A stretch of DNA of 64,000 bases from Parasponia andersonii (lineage: Eukaryota; Streptophyta; Magnoliopsida; Rosales; Cannabaceae). The stretch is taken from positions 1 to 64,000 of the forward strand of contig JXTB01000583.1 of the NCBI GenBank assembly GCA_002914805.1, written 5' to 3'. Below, piece after piece: positions 1 through 12,845 of the stretch. The notes below the pieces were generated by a model. The model was not told where the DNA came from, made no database searches, and saw nothing but the letters and a program-made list of their open reading frames with translations. Numbering within the stretch: position 1 is the first letter of the stretch; each line of letters opens with the position of its first letter. The translations under genes and the position numbers were made by a program.

Positions 1-56
1 AGATATATCATTTTATGTCATTCAGATGGTAACACATCTTGTAATTATTATTGTAG

Positions 57-3000
57 TATGTTTCCAAGGTCAACAAATGAGACTTTTGCTCAGAAGCTTT
101 ATCAAACCTTTAAAGACCATAAACGTTTTAGCAAGCCAAAGTTAGCTCGCAGTGATTTCACAATTTCTCATTATGCTGGAGAAGTAAGTTTGAAGTTAAT
201 ATTTTCGTTATGAAGTATATTAGGATTATTAAATAAGATTGAAGTTAATATTTTAGTTATGAAGTATATCAGGATCATTAAATCTAATCTTATAGAAGAT
301 AGTACAAACAATTGCAGAATATTTATCTCCTTGGGAACATTTTTATTGTCAGGTTACGTATCAAACGGAACTCTTCCTGGATAAGAACAAAGATTATGTT
401 GTTGCTGAACATCAAGAACTCTTGAGTGCCTCCAAGTGTTCTTTCGTTTCAGGCTTGTTCCCTCCTTTACCAGATTCGTCAAAATCATCAAAATTCTCCT
501 CGATAGGTTCTCGATTTAAGGTCTGTTTTTCTTCTAATTACGTATATCCTTTTGGAAAATTGCTCAGTTCCTGTATGGTCATTTCATCTTTCATGTGCTT
601 TCTACAGCAACAACTGCAAGCTTTGCTTGAAACATTGAGTGTCACTGAGCCACACTACATAAGATGTGTAAAGCCCAATAATCTCCTTAAGCCAGCTATA
701 TTTGAGAATAACAATATTTTGCAGCAGCTCCGCTGTGGGGTAAGCTTATCATTGTGGTCTTCTAGATGTTCTAGTTTTATACCATTTGAGCATGTTTGGT
801 TGCATTATGTGCATAATGTATTTAATAAATATCTGGTTCCAGGGAGTTATGGAAGCAATTAGGATAAGTTGTGCTGGATATCCTACTAGAAAGCCTTTCC
901 GTGAATTTGTAGGTCGTTTTGGTATCTTGGCTCCTGATGTCTTAATTGGGAGGTAGGGTTATCAAAATTCAGGACATTTACTTAATACTAATTTATATTT
1001 TTTCAATTTCTGGCAGTGAACCTTTTTTTTTTTTTGGGGTTAAATTTTTCATGTGCATTATCTTTCTTTAATTGTTCAATTTTAGCTGTGAGGAGGTCTC
1101 AGCTTGTAAGCGGCTTCTAGAGAAGGTGAACCTCAAAGGTTATCAGGTAATTTCCAGTAGGTTACTGCTTTTCGGTTCGATCTTCAGCTGTTATTTGCTA
1201 CCATCTTTTCCTCCTTCTTGCTTAATGACTAACTAATTCAAGTTAGCATTTTCTGATGTTTCTTCTTTTGAATTTCTGTGTTCATTCTGTGAAAATATCA
1301 GTTTTTAGTCACATAGGTTCATGGTTTTGCTAAAATAATGTTATGCCCACTCTCCTACTCCTTTGGTTAAAAGCTACCTGTAATGGGAAATTGATCTGAT
1401 CTGTTTTTCCATCTTGTACGTGTCTCCTTGGCAGATTGGCAAAACCAAGGTGTTTCTCAGAGCTGGTCAGATGGCAGAATTGGATGCTTGTCGAAGTGAG
1501 GTCTTAGGAAGGTCGGCAAGTGTCATCCAGAGGAAAGTTCGATCATATCTTGCTCGCAAAAACTTTGTCTTGTTACAGTTTTCTGCCGTTCAAATTCAAG
1601 CTTTATGTAGAGGTATCAAGTGGTTTTAACATGTTCCTGTTACTGGTGAAATTCACTTTCTGGTTGATGAGAATATTGGATAAGAGTTTTCTGCCTTTTG
1701 ATAGAGGTTTTTTTCTTACGTTCTTTTTTTTTGATTTATTGCAGGACAAGTTGCACGCTATCAGTATGAATGCATGAGAAGGGAAGCTGCTTCTGTCAAA
1801 ATCCAGAGATACTATCGTATGTATCTTTCTAGGAATGCATACCAAAAGTTATACTCTTCAGCTGTTTTAATTCAAACATGTATCCGTGGGATGGCTGCTC
1901 GTTGTGACCTTAAGTTCAGGAAGCAGACAAGAGCTGCAATTATTATCCAGGTAAAGATAGCATTAAATCTAGGGGGAATCATTAATTTCTCAAGATTAGC
2001 ATATACATTTATCATAAAGAACTATTTGAACTTAAATTAGAGCAAGATGCCTGCTGGTAATTTACCTTTTATTAACTATTCCTCCCTCTGAACCCTTAAA
2101 TATTTGGGAGGGAGGTAAGTCTAACATATTACCTGGTAGGTCTCCATGAGGAATCGAACCACACAAACCTTGTGTGTGTAACCAAAAATATGGGTTATTA
2201 TTTAAGAGTGAAGACATGATTCCCACCCCCCCCAAGCAGAAAATAATGCAGGATAAATTTGGTTTGATTCAAGGCAGTTCTTTGTCAGAATACGAATGAA
2301 TATAAATTATAAATTCCAAATTCAAAATATGTGATTTTGGTGCTCAGGTTTTTAACGGCAAGTCATCAGCTCTTATAAACAGAATCTACAATCTCGGAGA
2401 ATTGGATTTCTTAATGAATCCCTGCAGACAATTAGAATGTGACAAGTCCCGTCTCTCTTTTTTTTTTTTTTTTTCAAATATACATATGTTTCTTCTCTTT
2501 CACCATTCTGTATGTGTTTTGCAAAATATCTGCATATATGTTATAAAGGAAATTACCTATAAGTTGTGCTGGTCAGTATGAAAGAGAAATCCCAAAGGGG
2601 AAAAACATAATTGATAACGAGAAAACCAAACAAGAAAGTGTTTCTTGAGCTTCAACCAAAGAAGAAACCTACAGATACATTGAGTGGGAAAGGAAAACAC
2701 GAGGAAGTTTGCTCTTTTTACTGATACTTTGGTTTGTCTTTTGGTTTCCTTTATTGTTTATGCCCACTAATTCTTGTATATCGACTATTTCAGAGTCAAT
2801 GCCGGAAATATTTAGATCGCCATCATTATTTGAGGATAAAGAAAGCAGCAGTAATCATGCAATGTTCTTGGAGAGGAAAAGTTGCTCGCAGAGAATTAAG
2901 AAAGCTCAAACTGGTTATTCCTTTTTATTAATTTTAAGTCATTATATATAATAGGCTTGCTTGTTATGTTTAATTTTAAGAAATTCTTTGAGGTTGCAAC

Positions 3001-6000
3001 TTGTAAAATTCTCTTGTTAAGTTATATTCTTCTTCTTCCTGATTTCAGACCTATATCTGCTCACACTTTTGCCCCTTTGTTTTTACCCTTCTATGTATTG
3101 ACATTAAATTTTCATGTTCTTAATACTATATATTGATGCTATCTATATCTTCTGCAGGCTGCTAAGGAAACTGGTGCCCTCCAAGCTGCCAAAAATAAGC
3201 TGGAAAAGCAAGTTGAAGAACTGACCTGGCGTCTGCAGCTGGAGAAACGAATGAGGGTAAGATTCTCCTGTTCTTTTTAATTTTTATTTTTAGATTCTAT
3301 ATCCGCTTGTATATTTCCAGTTATTATTTGCCATATGGAGAGATTAGTTGTTATTTAGGGTACTCTGGGAATGTTGGGATGCTTTATGCTATCAATTTCG
3401 AGAATGCCTGATAGGATTCCCTAATTGAACTTGTATACAATGTATGTATCTTGTTGATAAAAACACATTATGAGATCCCTCTGGTTTTGGCTTTTATTTT
3501 TTTTTCCTTTTTTCTTTTTTCAGGCACCTTTTTTTACCTTTTTTGGGAACCCTTTGATTTTGTTAGGATTCTTTAAAGGAAAATTCTGATTTTTCAGAAT
3601 GAAAATATCGTTAAACGTATTTAATCTGGTTATGCTAAAAGGTTCTTAGGAAACTGAGAACCTTTGTCCCTCCCTTTGCTTGTCTAGGTTCTAGTTTAAT
3701 TAATATGTCATTTTTGGAGAAGTAAGCCCTTGAATTGATGAAGAATCTTTCAAAACAGAAAATTGCTGATATTTGTAAACAAAAATATCTGTAAATAAAA
3801 ATATCTGTAAATTTATTTAAGCTGGTTCTATGGAAAAGGTTCTGGTTTGTATCTCTTACGTGTTCTGGTTTCTTATCTTATCAGGAAAAAAAATAAAGGT
3901 TCCTTTGAAACTGCATACCTGTATTTGTGTACCTTGTATTCTAATTGATGTATCATTTTTGCAGGCTGACATTGAGGAAGCTAAAACACAGGAAAATGCA
4001 AAACTGCAGTCTGCTTTGCAAGAGATGCAACTTCAATTTAAAGAAACGAAAGTACTTCTTTTCAAGGAACGTGAGGCTGCAAAGATGGCAGCTGAACAGA
4101 CCCTAGTCATCCAGGAGGTTCCGGTTATTGATCATGAGATGATTAGTAAGCTGACTACTGAAAATGAACAGCTTAAGGTAGGATAACCAAACTCTTATAT
4201 TTGTTTGTTGCTCCAAATAATATCTCAGGTCTTGATAAAGGATTTCGAACAATACCTACTTATGGATTGTAGTTTTTCATTTATGCTTATGTTAAGCTGG
4301 CTGTGACACTTTGCAGGCTATGGTAAATTCACTGGAAAAGAAAATTGATGAAACTGAGAAAAAATTTGAAGAATCAAGCAAACTTAGTGAGGATCGATTA
4401 AAGCAGGCTTTGGATGCAGAGTCGAAGATAATTGAATTAAAGACCTCCATGCAAAGGTCCTTCTCCATCTATCAAATAAGATGCATCACTTAATCTCACC
4501 ATTTCAATTCACTATTCACAAAAATTTCTTTGTTTTTTTGGTTTATGTAATTTAATGCAAATAGTTGCCAATTTTTATTCTCAGGCTTGAAGAGAAACTC
4601 TCTGACATGGAAACCGAGGACCGAATTTTGCGTCAGCAAACATTGCTTAATTCATCTTCTAGGAGAATGTCTGAACACTTGGCGATTTCAACAGCTGAGG
4701 TAGAGATGGTGCAGTAGAGTATATATATATATATCTGTGTCTATGTATTCTGTTTTGCCCTTTTCTATATTGATCTTTCTGAGAATGTGTTATTGATCTA
4801 TTTTCCTCCCTCATTATTGCAGCCTAAAGAAAATGGTCATAATGTAAGTATTAAAAGCTATTTGGTTCACCTTTGTATATTTTGTACTGTTTGTGAGCTC
4901 TCTTATCTTTATATGATCCTGAGGGAGCGTACTTCTTCAGGAACCATTGAGTGCTTTGCCGTCAAAAAAGTTTGGCATGTCTGATAGTAAGCTGAGAAGA
5001 TCTCAAATTGAAAGGCAACATGTATGTGCTTTAAGTGATAGAATAGGCTTTTTAATTCATTTATCTTTTCTTGCTTTAATTTTCAGCTGAAATTTACTGT
5101 TTACGTCTAATTTTGTTCCTGTGTTACAGGAGAATGTGGATTCTCTAATTAAATGTGTGGCACAAAATATTGGCTTCAGTGAAGGAAAGCCAGTTGCAGC
5201 ATTTACCATATACAAATGTCTTCTTCACTGGAGATCATTTGAAGCAGAAAGAACAAGCGTGTTTGATCGTCTTATACAGATGATTGGTTCTGCAATAGAG
5301 GTAACTTTCGATAACAATTCAGATTACAGTCCCGGCCTTGCCCCACTAAATATCATTTGATTGAATAGTTGACTCAGCTCCTTCTTGTTTGAAGAAACCT
5401 CTCCACATTAGATTTCCAATTGTTGGAAAAGAGTCATGAATTAAGTGATGACACATGTTTGTGCTTTTGGATTTTAGTACGTCCAATTGTTTGAAAGATG
5501 GTGATTTTCTTTTTTCATTCTTTTTCCCATGGAAAAGTCTAAAGAGAGAGAAGCATAATCAATGACATTTTTTTTTTCTTTTTCTTTTTCCTGCGGTAGA
5601 GGCCAGAGCAAGAGTGGGACTAGGTTACCCCCAGTTGCACGTTCTTTGTGTCTGGTATAAGATTGAGTTAGATGCTTCTGAGATTTGTCTTGGTTTTTCC
5701 ATTTCTAGTTCACCTTCTGGTGATGTTTATTGACTGAGAGTCTGTATGAAGTTTATGGACTGAGCTCTAACGAGATCAAGTCTTTGTATTTAAATCTTTT
5801 GCAGGACCAGGATAACAATGATCATATGGGTTACTGGCTATCAAATACATCGGCACTGCTTTTCTTACTTCAGCGGAGTCTAAAATCCCCTGGAACTGTA
5901 CCACGGAAGCCACCTATGCCAACATCTTTGTTTGGGAGGATGACCCAAGTAACTACATGCTTATTATTCTAGAATTTATGTGTTATATCATATATGCCCT

Positions 6001-9000
6001 TGTATTTTGTGTTGATTTAATTTTTTTTTTTCAATAACTCTTATTATTGTAGACTTGTTCTTTCTCAGGGCTTTCGCTCATCTTCAGCCAACCTTTCTGT
6101 TGGTCCACTTGATATAGTGCGTCCAGTTGAGGCAAAGTATCCAGCTTTGCTCTTTAAGCAGCAACTGACTGCATATGTGGAGAAGATATATGGAATTATA
6201 CGAGACAATTTGAAGAAGGACTTGTCACCACTGCTTTCGTCTTGTATCCAGGTATGATTAACACCAAAACTGGTTCTATCTTGATAGGGGTTTGTAAGAA
6301 AATCAGGTGAAAAATGTATTTATCTTTTCTGATGCTAGCTAGCTTATCAGAAGTATTTTAGTTATTACATTCCAGGTACCAAGTTTCTAATACAGCCACT
6401 TATTTCTTGACAATTCAGGCACCCAGAACATCAAGAGGAAATGTTTTAAAATCATCCGGAGGGTCAAATGGCAATAGTCCTCCAACCAGTCCCTGGGGTG
6501 GCATCATTGATAACCTCAATGGACTTCTTTGTACATTGCAAGAAAATTTTGTAAGGGATTAGTTTGGCAGTTTTTGAAGTTGGTCATGTCTTCTTTTAAT
6601 AAACTATGAACTTATCCTTAGCTTTGTTTCAGGTTCCTCCAGTTCTTGCTCAGAAGATATTTAGTCAAATTTTCACTTATATCAATGTTCAACTCTTTAA
6701 TAGGTATTCCACTGTTTCCATTTTCTCGAACATGTTTGGTTTAGATTAAAAACATCTGTGTTATCTTAAGAATGCATTGTTTGCTAATGCTTTGGCAGCC
6801 TTCTTCTACGTCGTGAGTGTTGTACTTTCAGCAATGGGGAATATGTGAAGTCTGGGTTAGCTGAATTAGAGCTATGGTGTTGTCGGGCAAAAGAAGAGGT
6901 ACTGTTTCACAATCATGAGCATTCAAGGGATATCATTTTTTTCCCTTTTTGTTTCCCACGTTAAATTTAAACTACAGCTTTCCACTGTCCACACTTCCAT
7001 ATTTCATCTAGGATAATGCACATAGTTTACCTCAAGATAAGTTTTAAGTTTTCTTTGGCCGATGATTCCTCTTCTTGCAGTATGCTGGCTCGTCTTGGGA
7101 TGAACTCAAACACGTTCGGCAGGCTGTTGGATTTTTGGTACGTTTCTTTAATTCAATTGTGTTAAAGAATAACTAGATGTGATTGCTTTCAGTCACATTG
7201 CTGGATATGTTGGCATATGATTTCGTAAAGGTTTTGCTTTCTCTTTTATGTAGTGGTTATGATTACCAAAAGAATAATCTCATCATATACTTAGTTTTGA
7301 AAATGATCTTTGTACATTGTAGGGATGCTAATTGACTGGGTTATAGATTTTGTTAATGGTTATATAGTCATGTAATCTGTCTTGTGATATGGTTTATTTA
7401 TTAGAGAAAGTTTATGTGGAATGGCTTGAGCTTGAGTTATGTAGAGAAAATTTATTAGAATTAGAGCATCAATGTTTACCCAGGTATTCGAGAGTGTGGT
7501 CTCGTCTCTCCCCAAGAGCAAAAGCTCACAATCGACCCAGAAATTCCTCCCTCGTCTCCCTCTCACTCTCCCCTTTATATTCTCTCACTTGATACCACCT
7601 TCCAGAAGAGAATCAGTACCCTAAGCTACTAACAGTTGACCTGGCATATTCTCCTCTATCTAACAGATTTCCCTCTCTGCCCCTCAGCCTAACCAAGCAT
7701 TCCTTTAGGCACCCCCATGTTGGAAGTATGGAATCCTATCAGGTTATATAGTTATGTAATAGAGAGTTCTGTCTGGTGATATAGTTGACGTAAAGAGAGT
7801 TGCAAAGTTTATGTGGAATGGCTTGAGCCTTGAATTATGTAGAAAAAACTTTTCAAAAAATATGAATAGTAAAATGACTATCTTTCCTTTTCAAAGACAA
7901 ATGAAAATAAGAAATCAGATTTGACAAAATATAAACTGGGTTAAATTTGCGGAACTCATGGATCACTTCATATGACTTATCCTACCATAAAGCTTGGGCC
8001 TGACTGGATTCATGTTGAAATTGATGATGGTGAACTGTTTTCAATGTTTCTCTTTGGCATTTCCAAGAAAAAGTTGCATTTTACTGCCTTCTTGATAACT
8101 AAGTAATTACCATTTTACTGCTTTGATTGTGCTTCATATCATACTTTCAATGAACTGCTCATAGCCTCATACCTGGCAGGTGACAACAACCACTTGGGTA
8201 AAGTTGTTTTTATATTAGTGGAGGCCTTTAAAATGGATTTTGTGTAACTTTTGTTTTGGTTTCAGTTGTAGACTTGTGTTCCATTAACAAGTTGTCTAGT
8301 GCTTTGATATCATATTTTTATCAGTTTATCACTTCCGTATTGTAGAGTCAGTGGTGCAGTTTTAAGTATACATTTTTTTTTTGCCCCCTATTGGCTACAA
8401 AAGCTTTTACGTATTCTTGATAAGCATGTCTATTCCTATGTAATTTGGACTATTTTTAGTATCGTTCTGCTTATATTTGTTCATATTCCAACATTCCCTA
8501 TTGAAATAAATTTTAAACATTTATAATTACTGTGAAATCTCAATTAATAAGTTCAGTGTAAGAAAGTAGGAGTCTCCTGATTCCATAGTGATTCACTTTG
8601 CAAACTTTATTACCTTTACTTATTTTTTGATGATAATATTTATAAATATTGTCCTGTGATTTTTGAGCTGGTTCTTCAACAAAGGCTAATTTGTGAAATA
8701 ATTGTTTTGCAGGTTATACATCAAAAGTCCAGAATTTCGTACGATGAAATTACAAATGACCTATGCCCTGTAAGTTAATCTTCACACACCTTCTAGGAGT
8801 GGAAACTACAAGAGTGAAGGGAAATGAGTGAAACCAAGATGTGCCTTATTTATATCATTTGTGATGTTAGTGCCTGCTGCCTGGGATGAAAAAAATGGAA
8901 TGAAAAAATGACCTATGATGTTGTATTTGTCGGTTTTGATGGATGTTTTTTTGGAATTAATTGTGATATTCTTGTGAGTAAATTAGGAGAAATTGGAATT

Positions 9001-9588
9001 TTACATAAAGATATAATGTGTAAAATAACTTGACTTGCAAATTTCTCATTGACATTTGCTTCTGTATCAGATCTTGAGTGTTCAACAGCTTCATAGAATA
9101 TGCACACTTTACTGGGATGATAATTATAATACTCGAAGCGTATCCCCAGACGTAAGCTAAGAAAACTGTTTCAAAATTGCTAAGTTGTAATGTCATGGGG
9201 CAGTTATTAAAGTGGTGTAACAACCGACCTTATCTCTATACAGGTGATTTCTAGCATGAAGATTCTAATGACAGATGATTCCAATGATGATGATGATGAT
9301 GGCAGCTCCTTTTTGTTGGATGATAATTCCAGGTTAAAAACCATGCCCCCCCTTCCTCTTCTCTTCTTTTTTTTTTTTTTAAATTTATAATTATTTTATT
9401 ATTATTAGTATTTTTTCACTGTTACCAATATAGTTCCAGCACCTACTAATCTTCCTTTCTCTATGTATTGCAGTATTCCTTTCTCAGTTGATGACATTTC
9501 TAGTTCCCTACAAGAGAAGAAATTTTCGGACATAAAAGCTCCGGAAGAACTTATCGAGAATCCAGCTTTCCAATTTTTACAGGATTAA
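57..9588 (+). CDS. Class XI myosin heavy chain, C-terminal part (5' partial)
   Basis: Actin-based motor that moves organelles and vesicles in plant cells. The window opens inside the motor domain. Exons: 57-183, 353-520, 608-739, 843-952, 1086-1146, 1435-1612, 1745-1950, 2794-2913, 3158-3256, 3965-4177, 4317-4456, 4585-4699, 4823-4843, 4941-5021, 5130-5300, 5805-5948, 6069-6251, 6419-6550, 6633-6703, 6799-6898, 7081-7137, 8713-8769, 9071-9151, 9244-9332, 9474-9588. All junctions are GT-AG and the phases close to give about 990 residues of the usual roughly 1500. Exons 1-6 give the end of the motor ([38 protein letters not shown]). Exons 6-8 carry six IQ motifs, where calmodulin-like light chains bind. 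Exons 9-13 are the coiled coil ([18 protein letters not shown]). Exons 15-24 hold the dilute/DIL globular tail that binds cargo. The protein ends [10 protein letters not shown]. Position next to YUC3 and HCAR suggests an XI-A-related locus, but the subclass is not settled from sequence. No break was seen in the coding sequence. Confidence 0.96.
4823..4843 (+). other. 21-nt microexon of the myosin XI gene
   Basis: A 21-nt in-frame exon encoding PKENGHN lies between a strong acceptor (tattgcag) and a consensus donor (gtaagt). It joins the coiled-coil end (STAE) to the linker exon starting [10 protein letters not shown]. Because it is a multiple of three, skipping it would keep the frame and shorten the linker before the globular tail by seven residues. 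Confidence 0.8.
7138..8712 (+). other. Long myosin intron with a duplicated segment around a CT-rich insert
   Basis: This 1.57-kb intron is by far the longest in the visible part of the gene. Two similar segments, about 7353-7455 and 7741-7850, share 'tttatgtggaatggcttgag' and the flanking 'tatatagt-atgtaat' context. Between them lies about 0.28 kb that is richer in C and T than the rest of the intron (roughly 7460-7735). This looks like a segmental duplication or an old insertion; no element family is recognisable. The remainder is ordinary AT-rich intron. Confidence 0.55.
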
Positions 9589-10789
9589 GGCGGGTGATTT
9601 TCTACAACTCTTCTTTTTGGTGCTCCAAATATTCAAGCATATGTTCGAAACTCCTACAACACCCAGTGAGTGCCGGGCTGTAAATCCACCACCAATTTTT
9701 GCTCTTCCTTTATCTATGCCTTCTATTCATTGTAACTTCCATTGCTGGATGTAAAATTATTCATTTAAATTAGAGTTGTATAGTGTCGTTAGGCTGGTTG
9801 GTTAGATAGTTATTGGGGGCAAGGAATAGGTTTCGGTTTGCACATCAAGTGCTTTTTCTCTTTTGTTTCCTTCTGCTGTATTCTCTTTTTATATATATCA
9901 TTTTCATGAGTGCCCTTGGTCTTTGGGTCCAGCATTCTTTGTAGGTTCAATGTGATTAGGAGGGAAGACACTTATCAAAAATGTAATATGGTGGGACAAG
10001 CTCATCTCAAGACTACTGCTTTCAGTCCCTAGAAAATCATGTTGTATAAAGCAATAGAATATATATATATATATATCCTTTATTATAAATTTATAAGCGT
10101 GGAATTTTTTTTTTACATTTATATCCTTCATCTTTTTAAGTTTTTCCTTTTCCTTTGTTGGTGTTTATAAATTTAAATAATCTAATATTATGTAGGATTA
10201 TTTTGGTACTTTTATTTAATTTTTAATCTTTTATTATAAATGCACATGTATTAAGATTTTATTTGCTTATAAGAACAGGCCTACACGTCTTTTCAAAAAC
10301 AATATATATATATATATAGGTCTACACGTATATCAATTTTTTTTCAGGGCATTACTAACAAAGGCACGAATCCGGATATAATTATATACGCATAAATTAT
10401 TTTACATGTATTATTTAACTTTAAGGCGGTGTCTTTCACGGTTCAGTTTTCTTTATTTATAAATCATTTATTTTTTGAAAAAACATTACAACACTTTTTT
10501 TTTCTATAGTTTATTCTAAAATGAGGTATATGATTGGTTTTATGGTTAAGGCAAAGTAAAAAATGCCGCCCAAAATGCAAATTATATGAAAATTAAATAG
10601 TCAATATCTATATATTTTTATTCTTCAAATTTTTTAGAGTTTTCTATTTAATTTATTGTTAAATAAAAAGTTCAGAAAATAGAGAGTACTGAAAAAAATT
10701 TACACGAAGCGCTAAAATCTGCGGAGGAAAATTTCAAATTCAGCCTAGGAATTAAAAAAAAAAAAAAAAAGAAAAGAAATTTGAGACCA
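9589..10789. other. Myosin 3' UTR and AT-rich spacer
   Basis: The myosin stop codon is followed by about 300 bp of moderate composition that is probably 3' UTR. After that come AT-rich sequence, short TA runs near 10059-10076 and 10302-10317, and a poly-A tract near 10750-10771. No gene is supported here. Confidence 0.6.
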
Positions 10790-12814
10790 AAGCTACGCCA
10801 ACTTCATTTCTTCAATGGCGTGTTTATTGACCCAATAAGCAGATCATGGGGTTTTTGCTTCAGTTGGAAGAATAGGGTGCATATAGAACTGATTTTGATC
10901 TCCAAAAACATCGTTACTTGTTTTATCTTCTCTAACCCTCCGGGTTCTCCATAGAACTTTTCAGCAATCTACGGCCCTCCAGTGGTGAGAGATAGAAGCA
11001 CTTTTTGGGACTCGCTCCCCAATCTTCTTAGCAGACACCTTGACCCGAAATTACTTTGGGTGACTTTAACAGTACGCTGGTTGACTCTGAATCATGGAAT
11101 AGCCTAACAGGATCGGGCAGATCTTTTTCTTCATCTATAGCCATGAGAATGTGTTGTTTAGCAGAGCAAGACTAGATAGAGCCATGATGACCTCAGGAGA
11201 ATGGTCTACCCATTTTTCGAACGCCGTAGTTCGAACTATATCAGACTGTGTTTCCAACCATTCCCTCATTCTTTTGTCTTTTCAAGTTTGAAGCAATGTG
11301 GACGAATGATATCTGTAGCCACCGGGTGGTTAGGAGAGCCTGAAACTCAATTTATCACTATTCACATACATGGGCGAAGAATAACTAGAAGAATTGGGGA
11401 AGCTAGGGTCAGCCCTCTCTAATTGGAACAAGGACTAATTTGGAAACGTCCATTCTCAGATTGGTGATGGATAATCGTTGTGATATTACTAATGCATGCA
11501 AAACCTCTTCTCGTCACGATGGGTAATACTTAATTGAACCTTGGCAAAAATTAAATCTCCCTAAAGGTTTTGTAAAAGAATGGAATATCGATAAAAAAAA
11601 AAACTTTAATGGCTCAAGAGTTATTCCACAAGATGGCATCCAAGAAAGGTTGATATGGCTTGATGCTCCTTAAGCTTGATATGGAAAGGACGTATGACCG
11701 CTTGGATTGGAGCTTCATCTCGGTCGTCCTATTGAATTTTGTTTTTCTAACTATCTTCATTAACTAGGTCATGCAGTGTGTGTGACAACTACCTCGGCTA
11801 GTCTGCTTTTAAACGATAACCCGTGTGGAAAAATGTTTCCCCAAAGGTGCTTTAGGCAAGGTGACCCTATCTCTCCGTACTTATTCATCTTGTGCGGAGA
11901 AATCTTGTCTAGACTTCTTTGGAGGGCGGAACAACAGGGAGAGATTAGAGGGATCAAAGTAGTAAGGTGTGGACGTAGCTTCACCCACCTCACTTTTGCA
12001 GATAATCTGTTATTATGTGGTAAAGCAACATATAAGGAAGCTCTGGCCTTCATAGCATGCTTAGATAGATATTGCCAATTATCAGGGTAGAAGGCGAATG
12101 TCGACAAGTCCAATGTCCATTTCAGCAAGAACCTTCATGGTGGTAAAGCTAGAGAGCTCATTCGCATTCTGGGTTTCAAGCCTCTTTGCAGGTAGAGCTA
12201 TTACATGGGCCTTCTTCTCATCTTCACGAAAAATGTGTCTGCTAGAAGGTCCAAGATAGATTGGCTGCTTGTAAAGGGCAATGGTTATTGCGAGCAGGTC
12301 GAGGAGTGCTTGCTAATTCAGTTGGTACGATAATCCCAGCATATTTGTTGGTGGTCATCACTTTCCCTCAGCCTATTTGCAACAAAATTGATCATTCCAT
12401 TCAGAATTTCTGGTGGGGGAGTTGAAGCAGAGAAGAAAGACCTTATACTAAAATCCTAGGCATCTATTTGCAGACCAAAGAACATTTGCGGCCTCTGTTT
12501 CAGAAGAATGAAGTTCATTAATTCCTTTTTCTTAGCTAAATGGGCCTGGAAAGTGCTGGAGGAGGTACCATCACTTTGGCTAAATTTAATCAAATCAAAT
12601 TATCTAAGAGGAAGAACTCTTTTCTCTATAGAGAATCATAGAACAAATTCATGGATTTGGAGGGCTATCTTAAAGTGTCAATATTTAATTTAAATTAGGG
12701 CTTGCCGTGCTGTTAAACTAACAGGTGTCTATTTACACTTAAACGACGATTTATTCTCTGCATTACTTTGTTAGTTTCGGTGGTGGGAGCTGCAGCTGTC
12801 TTTGTTCCTCGTTC

Positions 12815-12845
<31 letters not shown>

